This document shows positions 54,557-62,147 of a stretch of 64,000 nt of DNA, one piece after another. The notes beneath the pieces are model-generated. The model was not told where the DNA came from and did not search any database. It saw nothing but the letters and a program-made list of their open reading frames with translations. Source of the DNA: an uncultured Bacteroidales bacterium (GTDB lineage Bacteria > Bacteroidota > Bacteroidia > Bacteroidales > Muribaculaceae); assembly GCA_902772455.1 (NCBI GenBank), contig CACYAW010000002.1:1-64000 (forward strand), read 5' to 3'. Each line of letters begins with the position of its first letter. Position 1 is the stretch's first letter. The position numbers and the translations under genes were made by a program.

Positions 54557-55531
54557 TTAACGCAGAAGCAGATAAACGGTATAGGCGACATAGGCGGTGA
54601 AGAAGATAATACCCTCGACACGGTCAAACTTATTCTTCTTGAACGTGAAAATCACCATATACAGCATGATGGCCGATATCAGCATCACACTATAGTCCCA
54701 GATGTTGATGTCCACAAAAGTCAACGGCTTGACAGTGGACGCCGTGCCCAGAATAAACAACAGATTGAACAGGTTGCTTCCAATGACATTTCCCAATGCC
54801 AACTGGGGATTGTTTTTTGATGCCGCGATAATGGCTGTGACCAACTCGGGCAGCGAAGTGCCCACTGCAACGATGGTGATGGCGATGACAGCCTCGCTCA
54901 TACCCCACGCACGAGCCAAATTCTTAGCGCTGTCCAGGAACAGGTTACCGCCCCAAATGAGCGCCACCAGCGAAATGACAGCGATGCCCCACAACAGCCA
55001 CGGGCTCTTGCCAGCCAGTGAGGATTTTGCCTCCTCGTCGGCTTCTTCCAATGCCTTCTTGGGGTCTTTGCCCTTCTGGACAATCACCCAGCCCATGTAT
55101 CCAAGGAACAGCACCAGCAGGACGATGCCATCGAGACGCGTCAGCGAGTTGGTGATGATGCCCGGGACTATCGAGTCGTTAGCAATGAGCATGACGAACA
55201 AAGAGGCCAGGATGACGAAGGGAATGTCACGAAGGCGTTGCAGGCGTTCGATGGGGAACGGCGCTATAATCGCCGTCACACCCATGATGAGAAAGACGTT
55301 GGCCACATTGGAGCCCAGCACGTTACCCATAGCGATGTCGCCGCTATTCTTAAGTGCCGACGATACCGACACGAAGAGTTCAGGAGCACTAGTGCCGATG
55401 CCCACAATGGTTAGTCCAATGATAAAATTAGATATTTTGGCCCTTTGGGCGATGGCTACCGACGAGTCCACCAGATAGTTGGCGGCCAGCAGCAACAACG
55501 CCAAACCTATAACCAGCAAAAGATAATCCAT
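54557..55531 (-). CDS. Calcium/sodium antiporter (CaCA family)
   Basis: About 324 residues, an inner-membrane exchanger with roughly ten helices in two inverted halves. The alpha repeats are seen as 'I-V-G-I-G-T-S-A-P-E-L-F-V-S' (about 45-58) and 'I-V-A-V-G-T-S-L-P-E-L-V-T-A' (about 215-228), each followed by G-N-V-x-G-S-N. An acidic loop lies mid-protein (K-A-L-E-E-A-D-E-E-A). I take the ATG at 55531; a GTG two codons upstream is possible. It sits 15 bp after the luxS stop. Confidence 0.93.
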   Translation of the reverse strand: MDYLLLVIGLALLLLAANYLVDSSVAIAQRAKISNFIIGLTIVGIGTSAPELFVSVSSALKNSGDIAMGNVLGSNVANVFLIMGVTAIIAPFPIERLQRLRDIPFVILASLFVMLIANDSIVPGIITNSLTRLDGIVLLVLFLGYMGWVIVQKGKDPKKALEEADEEAKSSLAGKSPWLLWGIAVISLVALIWGGNLFLDSAKNLARAWGMSEAVIAITIVAVGTSLPELVTAIIAASKNNPQLALGNVIGSNLFNLLFILGTASTVKPLTFVDINIWDYSVMLISAIMLYMVIFTFKKNKFDRVEGIIFFTAYVAYTVYLLLR

Positions 55532-55546
55532 AATCACTTTTCAAAT

Positions 55547-56032
55547 TTAATCGGCAGGGTAGATGAGATTCTCGTCCTGGATATTCTGCAGCACCTCCAT
55601 GTAATATTTTCGGGCCTCCCACTTGGCCATGGGCAGGTTGTTGAGCATATAGTTGCCGCAGTCATGGGCATTAGCTCCGGGAATTTCGCCATCAAAGTCG
55701 GCAATCCACAGGAAAAGCTCCTGCATCAGCGGCACGATGTCGCGGCTCTCGAGGTCGCCCCTGAGCAGCAGGTAATTGCCGGTGCAGCAACCCATCGGCC
55801 CCCAATAGACCACCTTGTCGCCCCACTGGGGATGGTTGCGCAGCCAGGTCGCTGCCAGATGCTCGAGAGTGTGTATCGCACTCTGGCTAATGGCCGGCTC
55901 GCGGTTGGGCAGCTTCATGCGTATGTCAAATGTCGTGACCACATCACCACCTTGCAGATAGTCTTTGCGTGATACATAAATGCCTCGCAGCAATCTGGTA
56001 TGGTCTATCTTGAAACTTGCAATTTTTTCCAT
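55547..56032 (-). CDS. luxS: S-ribosylhomocysteine lyase
   Basis: A 161-residue metalloenzyme that splits S-ribosylhomocysteine into homocysteine and the AI-2 precursor DPD. Metal ligands are visible in H-T-L-E-H (about 54-58) and in 'A-N-A-H-D-C-G-N-Y'. The catalytic Cys lies in G-P-M-G-C-C-T-G, where the better-known enzymes have Arg after the Cys. It follows mtnN, which makes its substrate. Confidence 0.96.
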   Translation of the reverse strand: MEKIASFKIDHTRLLRGIYVSRKDYLQGGDVVTTFDIRMKLPNREPAISQSAIHTLEHLAATWLRNHPQWGDKVVYWGPMGCCTGNYLLLRGDLESRDIVPLMQELFLWIADFDGEIPGANAHDCGNYMLNNLPMAKWEARKYYMEVLQNIQDENLIYPAD

Positions 56033-56037
56033 ATGAG

Positions 56038-56065
56038 TTTTTAGTTGTTAGTCCTTAGTTGTCAG
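56038..56065 (+). repeat. TAG-type heptamers between mtnN and luxS
   Basis: Units TTTTTAG, TTGTTAG, TCCTTAG, TTGTCAG on the plus strand, which is antisense to both neighbouring genes. This is the exception to the usual orientation. Confidence 0.75.
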
Positions 56066-56071
56066 TATAGC

Positions 56072-56749
56072 CTAAAGCTTTGTAATGATGTCTTTTACCA
56101 TGTTGAAGGTCTCTTGCGGAGCGTCATTCCAGAAGTCGAGGTATTGACGGGTATTGTCATGGCTCGCACCTGGTGAGTCGCTGATGACGCGCAATGCCAG
56201 GAAGGGGACTTTGCTCAAGTGGCACACTTGGGCAATCGCTCCAGACTCCATGTCCACGGCCAGGACATCGGGGAAGTTTCCCTTGATGCGGTTCACAGCA
56301 TCTATCGTGTCAATAAACTGGTCGCCAGAGCAGATAAGGCCCTTGTGGATGCCCTCGCGATCGGGCACGAGATCGAGCAGTCGCTCCGCTCCCTGAAAGT
56401 AGAGGGGCAAACCCTGAACCTGACCCAATTCGCTCTCGGGTCCACACCACACGTCATGGTAGGCCACACGGGCTCCCGCCACCACATCCATCACGTTGAC
56501 GGACGAGTCGGCACCGCCAGCGACACCGCTGTTGATAACGAAATCGGGCAGGAACGAATTGACTAAAATCAATGTACCTATTGCGGCATTCACCTTGCCT
56601 ATACCACATTGCATGACGATGACATCGTGCCTTCCCACCTTGCCACGGTGGAACTCACAGCCACCCATCCGGCTCTCTTCACTATTTTGCAGCAATGGCA
56701 GGAGCAGTTCCAGTTCCTTGTGCATCGCCACAATGATTCCAATCTTCAT
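56072..56749 (-). CDS. mtnN: 5'-methylthioadenosine/S-adenosylhomocysteine nucleosidase
   Basis: A 225-residue cytoplasmic enzyme removing adenine from SAH and MTA. It opens 'K-I-G-I-I-V-A-M-H-K-E-L-E-L-L' with the catalytic Glu near 12. 'N-S-G-V-A-G-G' near 75 and the 'V-D-M-E-S-G-A-I-A-Q-V-C' / 'L-R-V-I-S-D-S-P-G' stretches supply Glu and Asp of the active site. The stop is a TAG in a CTTTAGG context. The product S-ribosylhomocysteine feeds luxS 39 bp downstream. Confidence 0.95.
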   Translation of the reverse strand: MKIGIIVAMHKELELLLPLLQNSEESRMGGCEFHRGKVGRHDVIVMQCGIGKVNAAIGTLILVNSFLPDFVINSGVAGGADSSVNVMDVVAGARVAYHDVWCGPESELGQVQGLPLYFQGAERLLDLVPDREGIHKGLICSGDQFIDTIDAVNRIKGNFPDVLAVDMESGAIAQVCHLSKVPFLALRVISDSPGASHDNTRQYLDFWNDAPQETFNMVKDIITKL

Positions 56750-56780
56750 ATTTGATGATTAAGTTTTTGAATTTCTGCCA

Positions 56781-56788
56781 CAAAAGTA
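56781..56788 (-). promoter_or_regulatory. -7 box for mtnN-luxS operon
   Basis: TACTTTTG on the minus strand, 32 bp upstream of the mtnN ATG, in the divergent gap with the DUF1893 gene. Confidence 0.45.
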
Positions 56789-56809
56789 GTATTTTTTCTC
56801 TTATTGTAC

Positions 56810-56817
56810 TATTTTTG
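56810..56817 (+). promoter_or_regulatory. -7 box for the DUF1893 gene
   Basis: TATTTTTG 4 bp before the ATG at 56822, a near-leaderless arrangement. It excludes the longer frame starting at 56804. Confidence 0.5.
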
Positions 56818-56821
56818 CCCC

Positions 56822-57232
56822 ATGAAACAGTTGATAAATATCCTGCATGATGAGGGCCTGACCCTAGTGATCAAAAGTGCCGACGGTATTATCCACCGCT
56901 TTACTCAGCGTGGTGTGAAAGACTTACTGTCCCTAGTCACCGAGAATCCTGCGGTGCTGCAAGGTGCGCTCATCGCTGATAAAGCAGTAGGCAAGGCGGC
57001 GGCAGCGTGCATGGTGATGGGAGATGTGAAACACGTCCACGCCGACGTGATGAGCGAGCCTGCACTAGCCCCGCTGCAAGCCCATGGCATAAAAGCGGAA
57101 TACGGCCAGCTAGTGGACCACATCATCAACCGCGCCGGCACCGGGTGGTGTCCCATGGAACAACTGAGCCGCGACATCGACGACCCCGCTACCATCATTC
57201 AAAAAATCAAAGAATTCTTCAACAGCCATTGA
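56822..57232 (+). CDS. DUF1893 family protein
   Basis: A 136-residue cytoplasmic protein with 'D-E-G-L-T-L-V-I-K-S-A-D-G', 'G-A-L-I-A-D-K-A-V-G-K-A-A-A-A-C-M' and 'I-I-N-R-A-G-T-G-W-C-P-M-E' stretches. These match DUF1893, a family with a cytidine-deaminase-like fold but no proven activity. The start at 56822 is set by the -7 box just upstream. It is divergent from mtnN. A hairpin terminator follows. Confidence 0.88.
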   Translation: MKQLINILHDEGLTLVIKSADGIIHRFTQRGVKDLLSLVTENPAVLQGALIADKAVGKAAAACMVMGDVKHVHADVMSEPALAPLQAHGIKAEYGQLVDHIINRAGTGWCPMEQLSRDIDDPATIIQKIKEFFNSH

Positions 57233-57238
57233 AAAAAA

Positions 57239-57262
57239 CACTGGAACCGCTCAGTTCCAGTG
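57239..57262 (+). terminator. Terminator of the DUF1893 gene
   Basis: CACTGGAAC (57239-57247) and GTTCCAGTG (57254-57262) form a perfect 9-bp stem with a 6-nt loop, 6 bp after the stop. Nothing is seen between here and 57347. Confidence 0.65.
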
Positions 57263-57347
57263 CCATTCATTAAACATCACTAATTGTTACTATGACTGTG
57301 TCTTCTGGCATCTTTTCTAGATTCTCGTTTGCTTAATAGACACATTG

Positions 57348-57379
57348 AAACGCCGTTTTGCAACAACAAAACGGCGTTT
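57348..57379. terminator. Perfect 13-bp hairpin
   Basis: AAACGCCGTTTTG (57348-57360) and CAAAACGGCGTTT (57367-57379) with a 6-nt loop, followed by T and flanked by A/T. It could end either the rightward DUF1893 transcript or the leftward prfA transcript. Confidence 0.65.
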
Positions 57380-57404
57380 TAACAAATCTTTAACACAAAC
57401 CCTT

Positions 57405-57635
57405 GGGCATCCGCAGCCCACAATAATAAAAAAACAACTCAATCAACTTAAATCAACCGGCATCCGCGCCCCCTCTTTTCACAGGGTGCGTATGCCACCC
57501 TATAAGAAGGCAAGAAAGACAAAAAGGACAATTATTTTATTGACAATCAATATTTTGTCTTTCTTGTCTCTAAATCAGAAACTTGCACTCTAGCGTCATA
57601 GGCAAAAGAGCGCAGCGAGCATGGGTGCGGATGCC
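57405..57635. repeat. Composite palindromic element B
   Basis: Outer arms GGCATCCGCGCCC (57459-57471; another copy GGCATCCGCAGCCC at 57406-57419) and GGGTGCGGATGCC (57623-57635). The inner hairpin is GGCAAGAAAGACAAAA (57509-57524) with TTTTGTCTTTCTTGTC (57553-57568), 15 of 16 matching. The inverted sequence shares the TCAATAAAATA loop word with element A. Confidence 0.65.
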
Positions 57636-57638
57636 TCC

Positions 57639-57680
57639 CTAAACTCTAAACTCTAAACCCTAAACACTAAACTCTAAACT
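57639..57680 (-). repeat. TAG heptamer array after the prfA stop (6 units)
   Basis: On the minus strand six units (AGTTTAG, TGTTTAG, GGTTTAG types) follow TGATGCTCGCTGCGCTCGC, which begins with the prfA stop codon TGA. Confidence 0.85.
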
Positions 57681-57696
57681 GCGAGCGCAGCGAGCA

Positions 57697-58806
57697 TCAA
57701 AGTTCTGCTTCTTTGAGTTTCTCGGCGTTCTCGGCGACGATGAGGTGGTCGATGCAGTCCTGGATGTCGCCGTCCATGAAGGCGGGCAGGTTGTAGATGG
57801 TGTAGCCGATGCGGTGGTCGGTAATGCGGCCCTGAGGATAGTTATAAGTGCGGATCTTGGCCGAGCGGTCGCCTGTCGAGACGAGGGTCTTGCGACGCGA
57901 GGCGATGTCGTCCATGTATTTCTGGTGCTCGTGGTCGTAGATAAAGGTGCGCAGGCGTGCCAGGGCCCTTTCCTTGTTCTTCGGCTGGTCGCGGGTTTCG
58001 GTACACTCAATGAGGATTTCCTGCTGCTCGCCGGTGTTGGGGTTGGTCCACATGTAGCGCAGACGCACACCACTGTTCACCTTGTTCACGTTCTGGCCAC
58101 CGGCTCCGCCGCTGCGGAAGGTGTCCCACTTGATTTCGCCCTCATTGATGTGGACGTCAAACGGTTCGGCCTCGGGCAACACGGCCACGCTGGCAGCGCT
58201 GGTGTGCACACGGCCCTGAGTCTCGGTGACGGGCACACGCTGCACGCGGTGCACGCCCGACTCATACTTCAACGTACCATAGACGTTGTCGCCCGTGATG
58301 CTGAACACCACCTCCTTGAAGCCACCGACGGCGCCCTCGCTGCAAGAGGACATCTGCACGTTCCACCCCTTAGTCTCGCAGTAGCGGGTGTACATGCGCG
58401 CCAGGTCGCCGGCAAACAGGGCTGCCTCGTCGCCTCCCGTGCCGCCGCGAATTTCCAGCACCACGTTCTTGCTATCCTCGGGATCCTCGGGGATGAGCAA
58501 GAATTTTATCTCCTCTTCAAGTTTGGGTACCGCAGCCTGGTTAGCGTCGATTTCCTCGCGCGCCATTGCCCTAAGTTCCTCGTCGGTTTCGCTGTCAAGC
58601 ACTTGCTTGGCCTGATCGATGTCGTCGAGCAGCTTGCGGTAACGGTTGGTTGCGTTGAGCAGGGTCTCAAGGCTCTTGTACTCCTTGGTCAACTTGACAT
58701 AACGCTTCTGGTCAGCAATGACGTTAGGATCGGTGATGAGCGTGCTGATTTCCTCGAAGCGAGCATCGAGGCCATCCAGTCGTTGCAATAAGGTGGATTC
58801 TGCCAT
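57697..58806 (-). CDS. prfA: Peptide chain release factor 1
   Basis: A 369-residue factor that terminates at UAA and UAG. It has an N-terminal coiled-coil domain, the stop-recognition tripeptide as P-V-T ('V-P-V-T-E-T-Q-G-R-V-H-T', about 187-189), and the catalytic G-G-Q in 'S-G-G-A-G-G-Q-N-V-N-K' (about 230). C-terminal basic 'R-S-A-K-I-R-T-Y-N-Y-P-Q-G-R' is typical. Length is normal. Its own stop is UGA, within a repeat shared with the M64 gene end. Of interest because RF1 reads the UAG codons that pack the heptamer arrays. Confidence 0.97.
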   Translation of the reverse strand: MAESTLLQRLDGLDARFEEISTLITDPNVIADQKRYVKLTKEYKSLETLLNATNRYRKLLDDIDQAKQVLDSETDEELRAMAREEIDANQAAVPKLEEEIKFLLIPEDPEDSKNVVLEIRGGTGGDEAALFAGDLARMYTRYCETKGWNVQMSSCSEGAVGGFKEVVFSITGDNVYGTLKYESGVHRVQRVPVTETQGRVHTSAASVAVLPEAEPFDVHINEGEIKWDTFRSGGAGGQNVNKVNSGVRLRYMWTNPNTGEQQEILIECTETRDQPKNKERALARLRTFIYDHEHQKYMDDIASRRKTLVSTGDRSAKIRTYNYPQGRITDHRIGYTIYNLPAFMDGDIQDCIDHLIVAENAEKLKEAEL

Positions 58807-58835
58807 AAATCGTTTTGTGTTTTCTATTTTGAGCG

Positions 58836-58843
58836 CAAAGGTA
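58836..58843 (-). promoter_or_regulatory. -7 box for prfA
   Basis: TACCTTTG on the minus strand, 30 bp upstream of the prfA ATG. Confidence 0.45.
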
Positions 58844-58887
58844 GTGCTTTTTTAGAGAATAGATAATGTGAATAGTTAATAGTTTCG

Positions 58888-58895
58888 TAATTTTG
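58888..58895 (+). promoter_or_regulatory. -7 box for the membrane sulfatase gene
   Basis: TAATTTTG 4 bp before the ATG at 58900, near-leaderless. Confidence 0.45.
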
Positions 58896-58899
58896 CGCC

Positions 58900-60882
58900 A
58901 TGAAACGACCTGAATCCTTGTCAACATCTCCCGTACTGGGCCTCATCTGGAACCTGCTGGTAGTGTATTGTGCCTATACGGTTTGCCGTGCCGCCTTCCT
59001 GGCACTCAACTGGTCATTATATGCCGGCACATTAACGCTGGGCCACACGATGGAACTATTCGGCGCAGGCCTGTTATTTGACACGCCGGCCATTCTCTAT
59101 ACCAACGCCATCATCCTGCTCATGTTCCTGTTGCCGCTGCACTGGAAAGAGCGCACAGGCTTTTATCGCGTGGCAAGGTGGATCTATACTGTCGTTAACA
59201 GTATCGCTGTGTATATGAACCTGATGGACTGCGTTTATTTCCCCTTCACGGGCAAGCGCACCACGGCATCGGTGTTTGCCGAGTTTGGCAACGAGAGCAC
59301 TGGCGAGATGTTGAAAATATTCGGCGGGCAGTTCTTGAGCCACTGGTATCTGGTGTTGCTGGCCGCACTTGTGACATGGGCCTTTTGGAAACTGTTCCGC
59401 CCACAGCCCGAAAGGGTTTCCAGGCCATCGGCACTGCCACGATACTATCTGCTACGCGTGATTGCGTTATTGGTTGCCATACCACTGTGCATCGGTGCTA
59501 TCCGTGGTGGTTTCACTAAGGCAACCCGTCCTATCACCATCAGTAACGCTAACCAATATGTCAACCGACCTGCCGAAACTGGAATCGTACTGAACACGCC
59601 GTTTTCGATATTCCGCACATTGAAGAAGACGCCCTTCGTCGTTCCCGACTACATGAGCGATGAGGAAGCGCAAGCCCTGTATACCCCACTCCACCAGCCC
59701 GCTGACAGCGTTGGCTTCACGCCCCGCAACGTGGTGGTATTGATTCTGGAAAGCTACAGCAAACAACACATCGGTTTTTACAACAAGACCTTGAGGGGCG
59801 GCACCTATAAGGGCTTCACGCCCTTCCTTGACTCGCTTATCACCAATGGCGCCATGACCTTTAAATACTCCTACGCCAACGGTCGCAAGAGCATCGAAGG
59901 CATGCCGTCGGTGCTGTCATCGCTGCCCAATTTTGTCGAGCCGCTATTCCTCACCCCTGCCTCGCTGAACGCCATGTCGGGCCTGGCCCGCGAATTGGGC
60001 GAGAACAAGGGCTATTCCACAGCATTCTTCCATGGGGCACAGAACGGCTCGATGGGATTTCAGGCCTTTGCACGCGCTACGGGATTCCAACGTTACTATG
60101 GCCGTGACGAGTTTAATGCCGACCCCAATTTCCATGGAGATGACGACTTTGACGGCACGTGGGCGATTTGGGACGAGGAATTTTTCCAATTCTTTGCCAA
60201 GCAGTTGGAGAGGATGCATGAGCCGTTCATGACGGCCCTGTTCAGCGCCTCGTCGCATGACCCGTTTGTCGTGCCCGAGAAGTATCAAGGCCGGTTCCCG
60301 CAAGGTGAACGCCCACTGCAGCAATGCATCGCCTATACCGACTATGCGTTGAAACGTTTCTTTGAATCCGCAAGTCAGCAACCTTGGTTCAAAAACACCC
60401 TGTTTGTCATTACGGCCGACCATGTGAGTCAGCAGATCGACCCCTTCTATTGCACCACGCTGGGCAATTACTGTGTGCCCATCATCCTGTATGCACCTGG
60501 CGACCCGTCGCTGCATGGCTATGACGAGGAGCGCGTGGTGGAGCAGATTGACATCATGCCCACAGTGCTGAGCTACCTGCACTACGACAAGCCCTACATC
60601 GCATTCGGGCAAGATATGCTTAACGCGCCCATTGAGAACGGCTTTGCCCTGCACTGGCTACCGGAATCGAGCAGTTACGAGTACGTATGGGGAGATTACG
60701 CCCTGCAGTTCGACGGCAAACAAGTCACGTCGGCCTATGCCTTCCGCAGCGACTCCACCTTCAGCCACAACGTGCTGGGAACGATGCCCGCAGCCACACG
60801 CAACCGCATGGAGCGTCACATGAAATCGGTCATCCAGCAATACATGCAACGCATGACAAGCGACAATCTTGTCATCAAATAG
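58900..60882 (+). CDS. LTA synthase-like membrane phosphoglycerol/phosphoethanolamine transferase
   Basis: 660 residues. Five predicted transmembrane helices lie in the first 200 residues. A sulfatase/alkaline-phosphatase-type periplasmic domain follows (about 275-600): 'N-V-V-V-L-I-L-E-S-Y-S' with metal Glu, 'N-G-R-K-S-I-E-G-M-P-S' with the likely nucleophile Ser, and 'V-I-T-A-D-H-V-S-Q' with metal Asp/His. The family transfers glycerol-phosphate or phosphoethanolamine to envelope glycans or lipids; the acceptor here is unknown. It is divergent from prfA. Confidence 0.9.
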   Translation: MKRPESLSTSPVLGLIWNLLVVYCAYTVCRAAFLALNWSLYAGTLTLGHTMELFGAGLLFDTPAILYTNAIILLMFLLPLHWKERTGFYRVARWIYTVVNSIAVYMNLMDCVYFPFTGKRTTASVFAEFGNESTGEMLKIFGGQFLSHWYLVLLAALVTWAFWKLFRPQPERVSRPSALPRYYLLRVIALLVAIPLCIGAIRGGFTKATRPITISNANQYVNRPAETGIVLNTPFSIFRTLKKTPFVVPDYMSDEEAQALYTPLHQPADSVGFTPRNVVVLILESYSKQHIGFYNKTLRGGTYKGFTPFLDSLITNGAMTFKYSYANGRKSIEGMPSVLSSLPNFVEPLFLTPASLNAMSGLARELGENKGYSTAFFHGAQNGSMGFQAFARATGFQRYYGRDEFNADPNFHGDDDFDGTWAIWDEEFFQFFAKQLERMHEPFMTALFSASSHDPFVVPEKYQGRFPQGERPLQQCIAYTDYALKRFFESASQQPWFKNTLFVITADHVSQQIDPFYCTTLGNYCVPIILYAPGDPSLHGYDEERVVEQIDIMPTVLSYLHYDKPYIAFGQDMLNAPIENGFALHWLPESSSYEYVWGDYALQFDGKQVTSAYAFRSDSTFSHNVLGTMPAATRNRMERHMKSVIQQYMQRMTSDNLVIK

Positions 60883-60893
60883 ACGCCACCACA

Positions 60894-60909
60894 CCTCACG
60901 CTAAGACGC
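60894..60909 (+). repeat. Dispersed 16-mer CCTCACGCTAAGACGC, copy 2
   Basis: Identical to 5488-5503 and, like it, just after the stop of a rightward gene. It continues with the related word 'ctaacgcgcaaag'. Confidence 0.7.
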
Positions 60910-60971
60910 TAACGCGCAAAGAATTATGTCATCCACAAGCTCTAAGCCCGGATGATTCCTTGAATTGACCT

Positions 60972-62087
60972 TTAGAAGGTGTAGCCCAGGATGTGATAGA
61001 CCTGGTTGACCATGCCCAGGCGGTCGATGTCGGGACGGGTCGAGAAGAAGAGGAAGATGAGGTCGCGCTCGGGGATTTTTCCGGCATAGATGGTAAAGCC
61101 TCCGTTGTCGCCCAAATGATAGACGTGGGTGGGCTGGCCGGGGAAGTCCTGGACAAAGAAACCATAACCGTAACCCGTGTGAGGCTGATAGCCGTACTCG
61201 GCATCTGCCGGAATCTGAATCCAGGGCTGATAGGCCAGGCGCTTGCTGGCTGCCGTCCACACGCGGTTATCACGCAATGCACGCTCCCAATGCACAAAGT
61301 CGTTGATCGAACAATAGAGAGCGCCGTCGGCCTTGGTGGCAAAGAAACTCTCCTCACCGTAATCATATTCATGCCAAACGCCCCTATCATCACGCTCATA
61401 ACCGTGGGCCATGCAAGCGATAGCACGGTCGGGTTCATAGTAACGGCATGACTGCATACCGGCCTTGCCGAAGACGTTCTCATGCATATAGGTCTCAAAA
61501 GGAATGCCCGTGGCACGTTCCACAATCTGATAGATGAGCTGGAACGTGGGATTGATGTATTCATACTGCGTGCCAGGCTCGAAATTCAGGTGGTCGAGCG
61601 TGCGCATATACTGCACCGAAGCCACATCAGTGCTGTAAAGCACAAAATTTCGGTCACTACGGCTTCGTGCATCGGGGATGCCCGAGGTATGGCTCATGAT
61701 GTGATGCAGGGTGATATCATTGAAAAACGGTGCCCGGAACTCGGGGAAAAACTTCGACAACGGGTCTTTGAGCGAGAGTTTGCCTTGCTCAGCCAGCTGC
61801 ATGAGCGCCACAGCCGAGAACTGCTTGGACACCGAAGCAATGCAGAAGTTGGTCTCCAGCGTCACAGGCGACTTGGTCTCTATGTCGGCCACACCAAAGC
61901 AACGGCTGTACACCGTGTCATTGCCCTGCATGATAAGCACTGCGGCCCCAGGGTCGTTGGGATTATCATACACCGCACCGAAGACGGAATCGATGCGCTT
62001 AGTCATTTCCTCTTTACTCATATCCGTTCCCCATGCGGCAGTGGCCACGACCAGCAATACCGCTAACAATAAAATATTCTTCATCAT
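60972..62087 (-). CDS. Serine hydrolase, class C beta-lactamase/penicillin-binding-like
   Basis: About 371 residues from the ATG at 62087 (M-M-K-N), which opens a signal peptide (cleavage near A-W-G). The frame is open far upstream but crosses the GH92 start. Catalytic motifs: S-V-S-K (about 75, within 'I-A-S-V-S-K-Q-F-S-A'), Y-x-N as 'Y-E-Y-I-N-P', and H-L-G-D-N-G-G near 345. Members are D-aminopeptidases, esterases or peptidoglycan-related enzymes; real beta-lactamase activity is doubtful. It is divergent from the GH92 gene with overlapping promoters. Confidence 0.9.
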   Translation of the reverse strand: MMKNILLLAVLLVVATAAWGTDMSKEEMTKRIDSVFGAVYDNPNDPGAAVLIMQGNDTVYSRCFGVADIETKSPVTLETNFCIASVSKQFSAVALMQLAEQGKLSLKDPLSKFFPEFRAPFFNDITLHHIMSHTSGIPDARSRSDRNFVLYSTDVASVQYMRTLDHLNFEPGTQYEYINPTFQLIYQIVERATGIPFETYMHENVFGKAGMQSCRYYEPDRAIACMAHGYERDDRGVWHEYDYGEESFFATKADGALYCSINDFVHWERALRDNRVWTAASKRLAYQPWIQIPADAEYGYQPHTGYGYGFFVQDFPGQPTHVYHLGDNGGFTIYAGKIPERDLIFLFFSTRPDIDRLGMVNQVYHILGYTF

Positions 62088-62092
62088 GGCGA

Positions 62093-62123
62093 CAAAATTA
62101 CTTAAAAATGCTATATTTGCAAT
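62093..62123 (-). promoter_or_regulatory. Promoter for the serine hydrolase gene
   Basis: Minus strand: TAATTTTG (62093-62100) with ATTG (62120-62123) 19 bp upstream. Only 5 bp separate the box from the ATG. Confidence 0.5.
62112..62119 (+). promoter_or_regulatory. -7 box for the GH92 gene
   Basis: TATATTTG, 28 bp before the GH92 ATG. It lies inside the spacer of the opposing serine hydrolase promoter. Confidence 0.5.
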
Positions 62124-62147
62124 CGCTAACCATAATAATTCGGCAAG

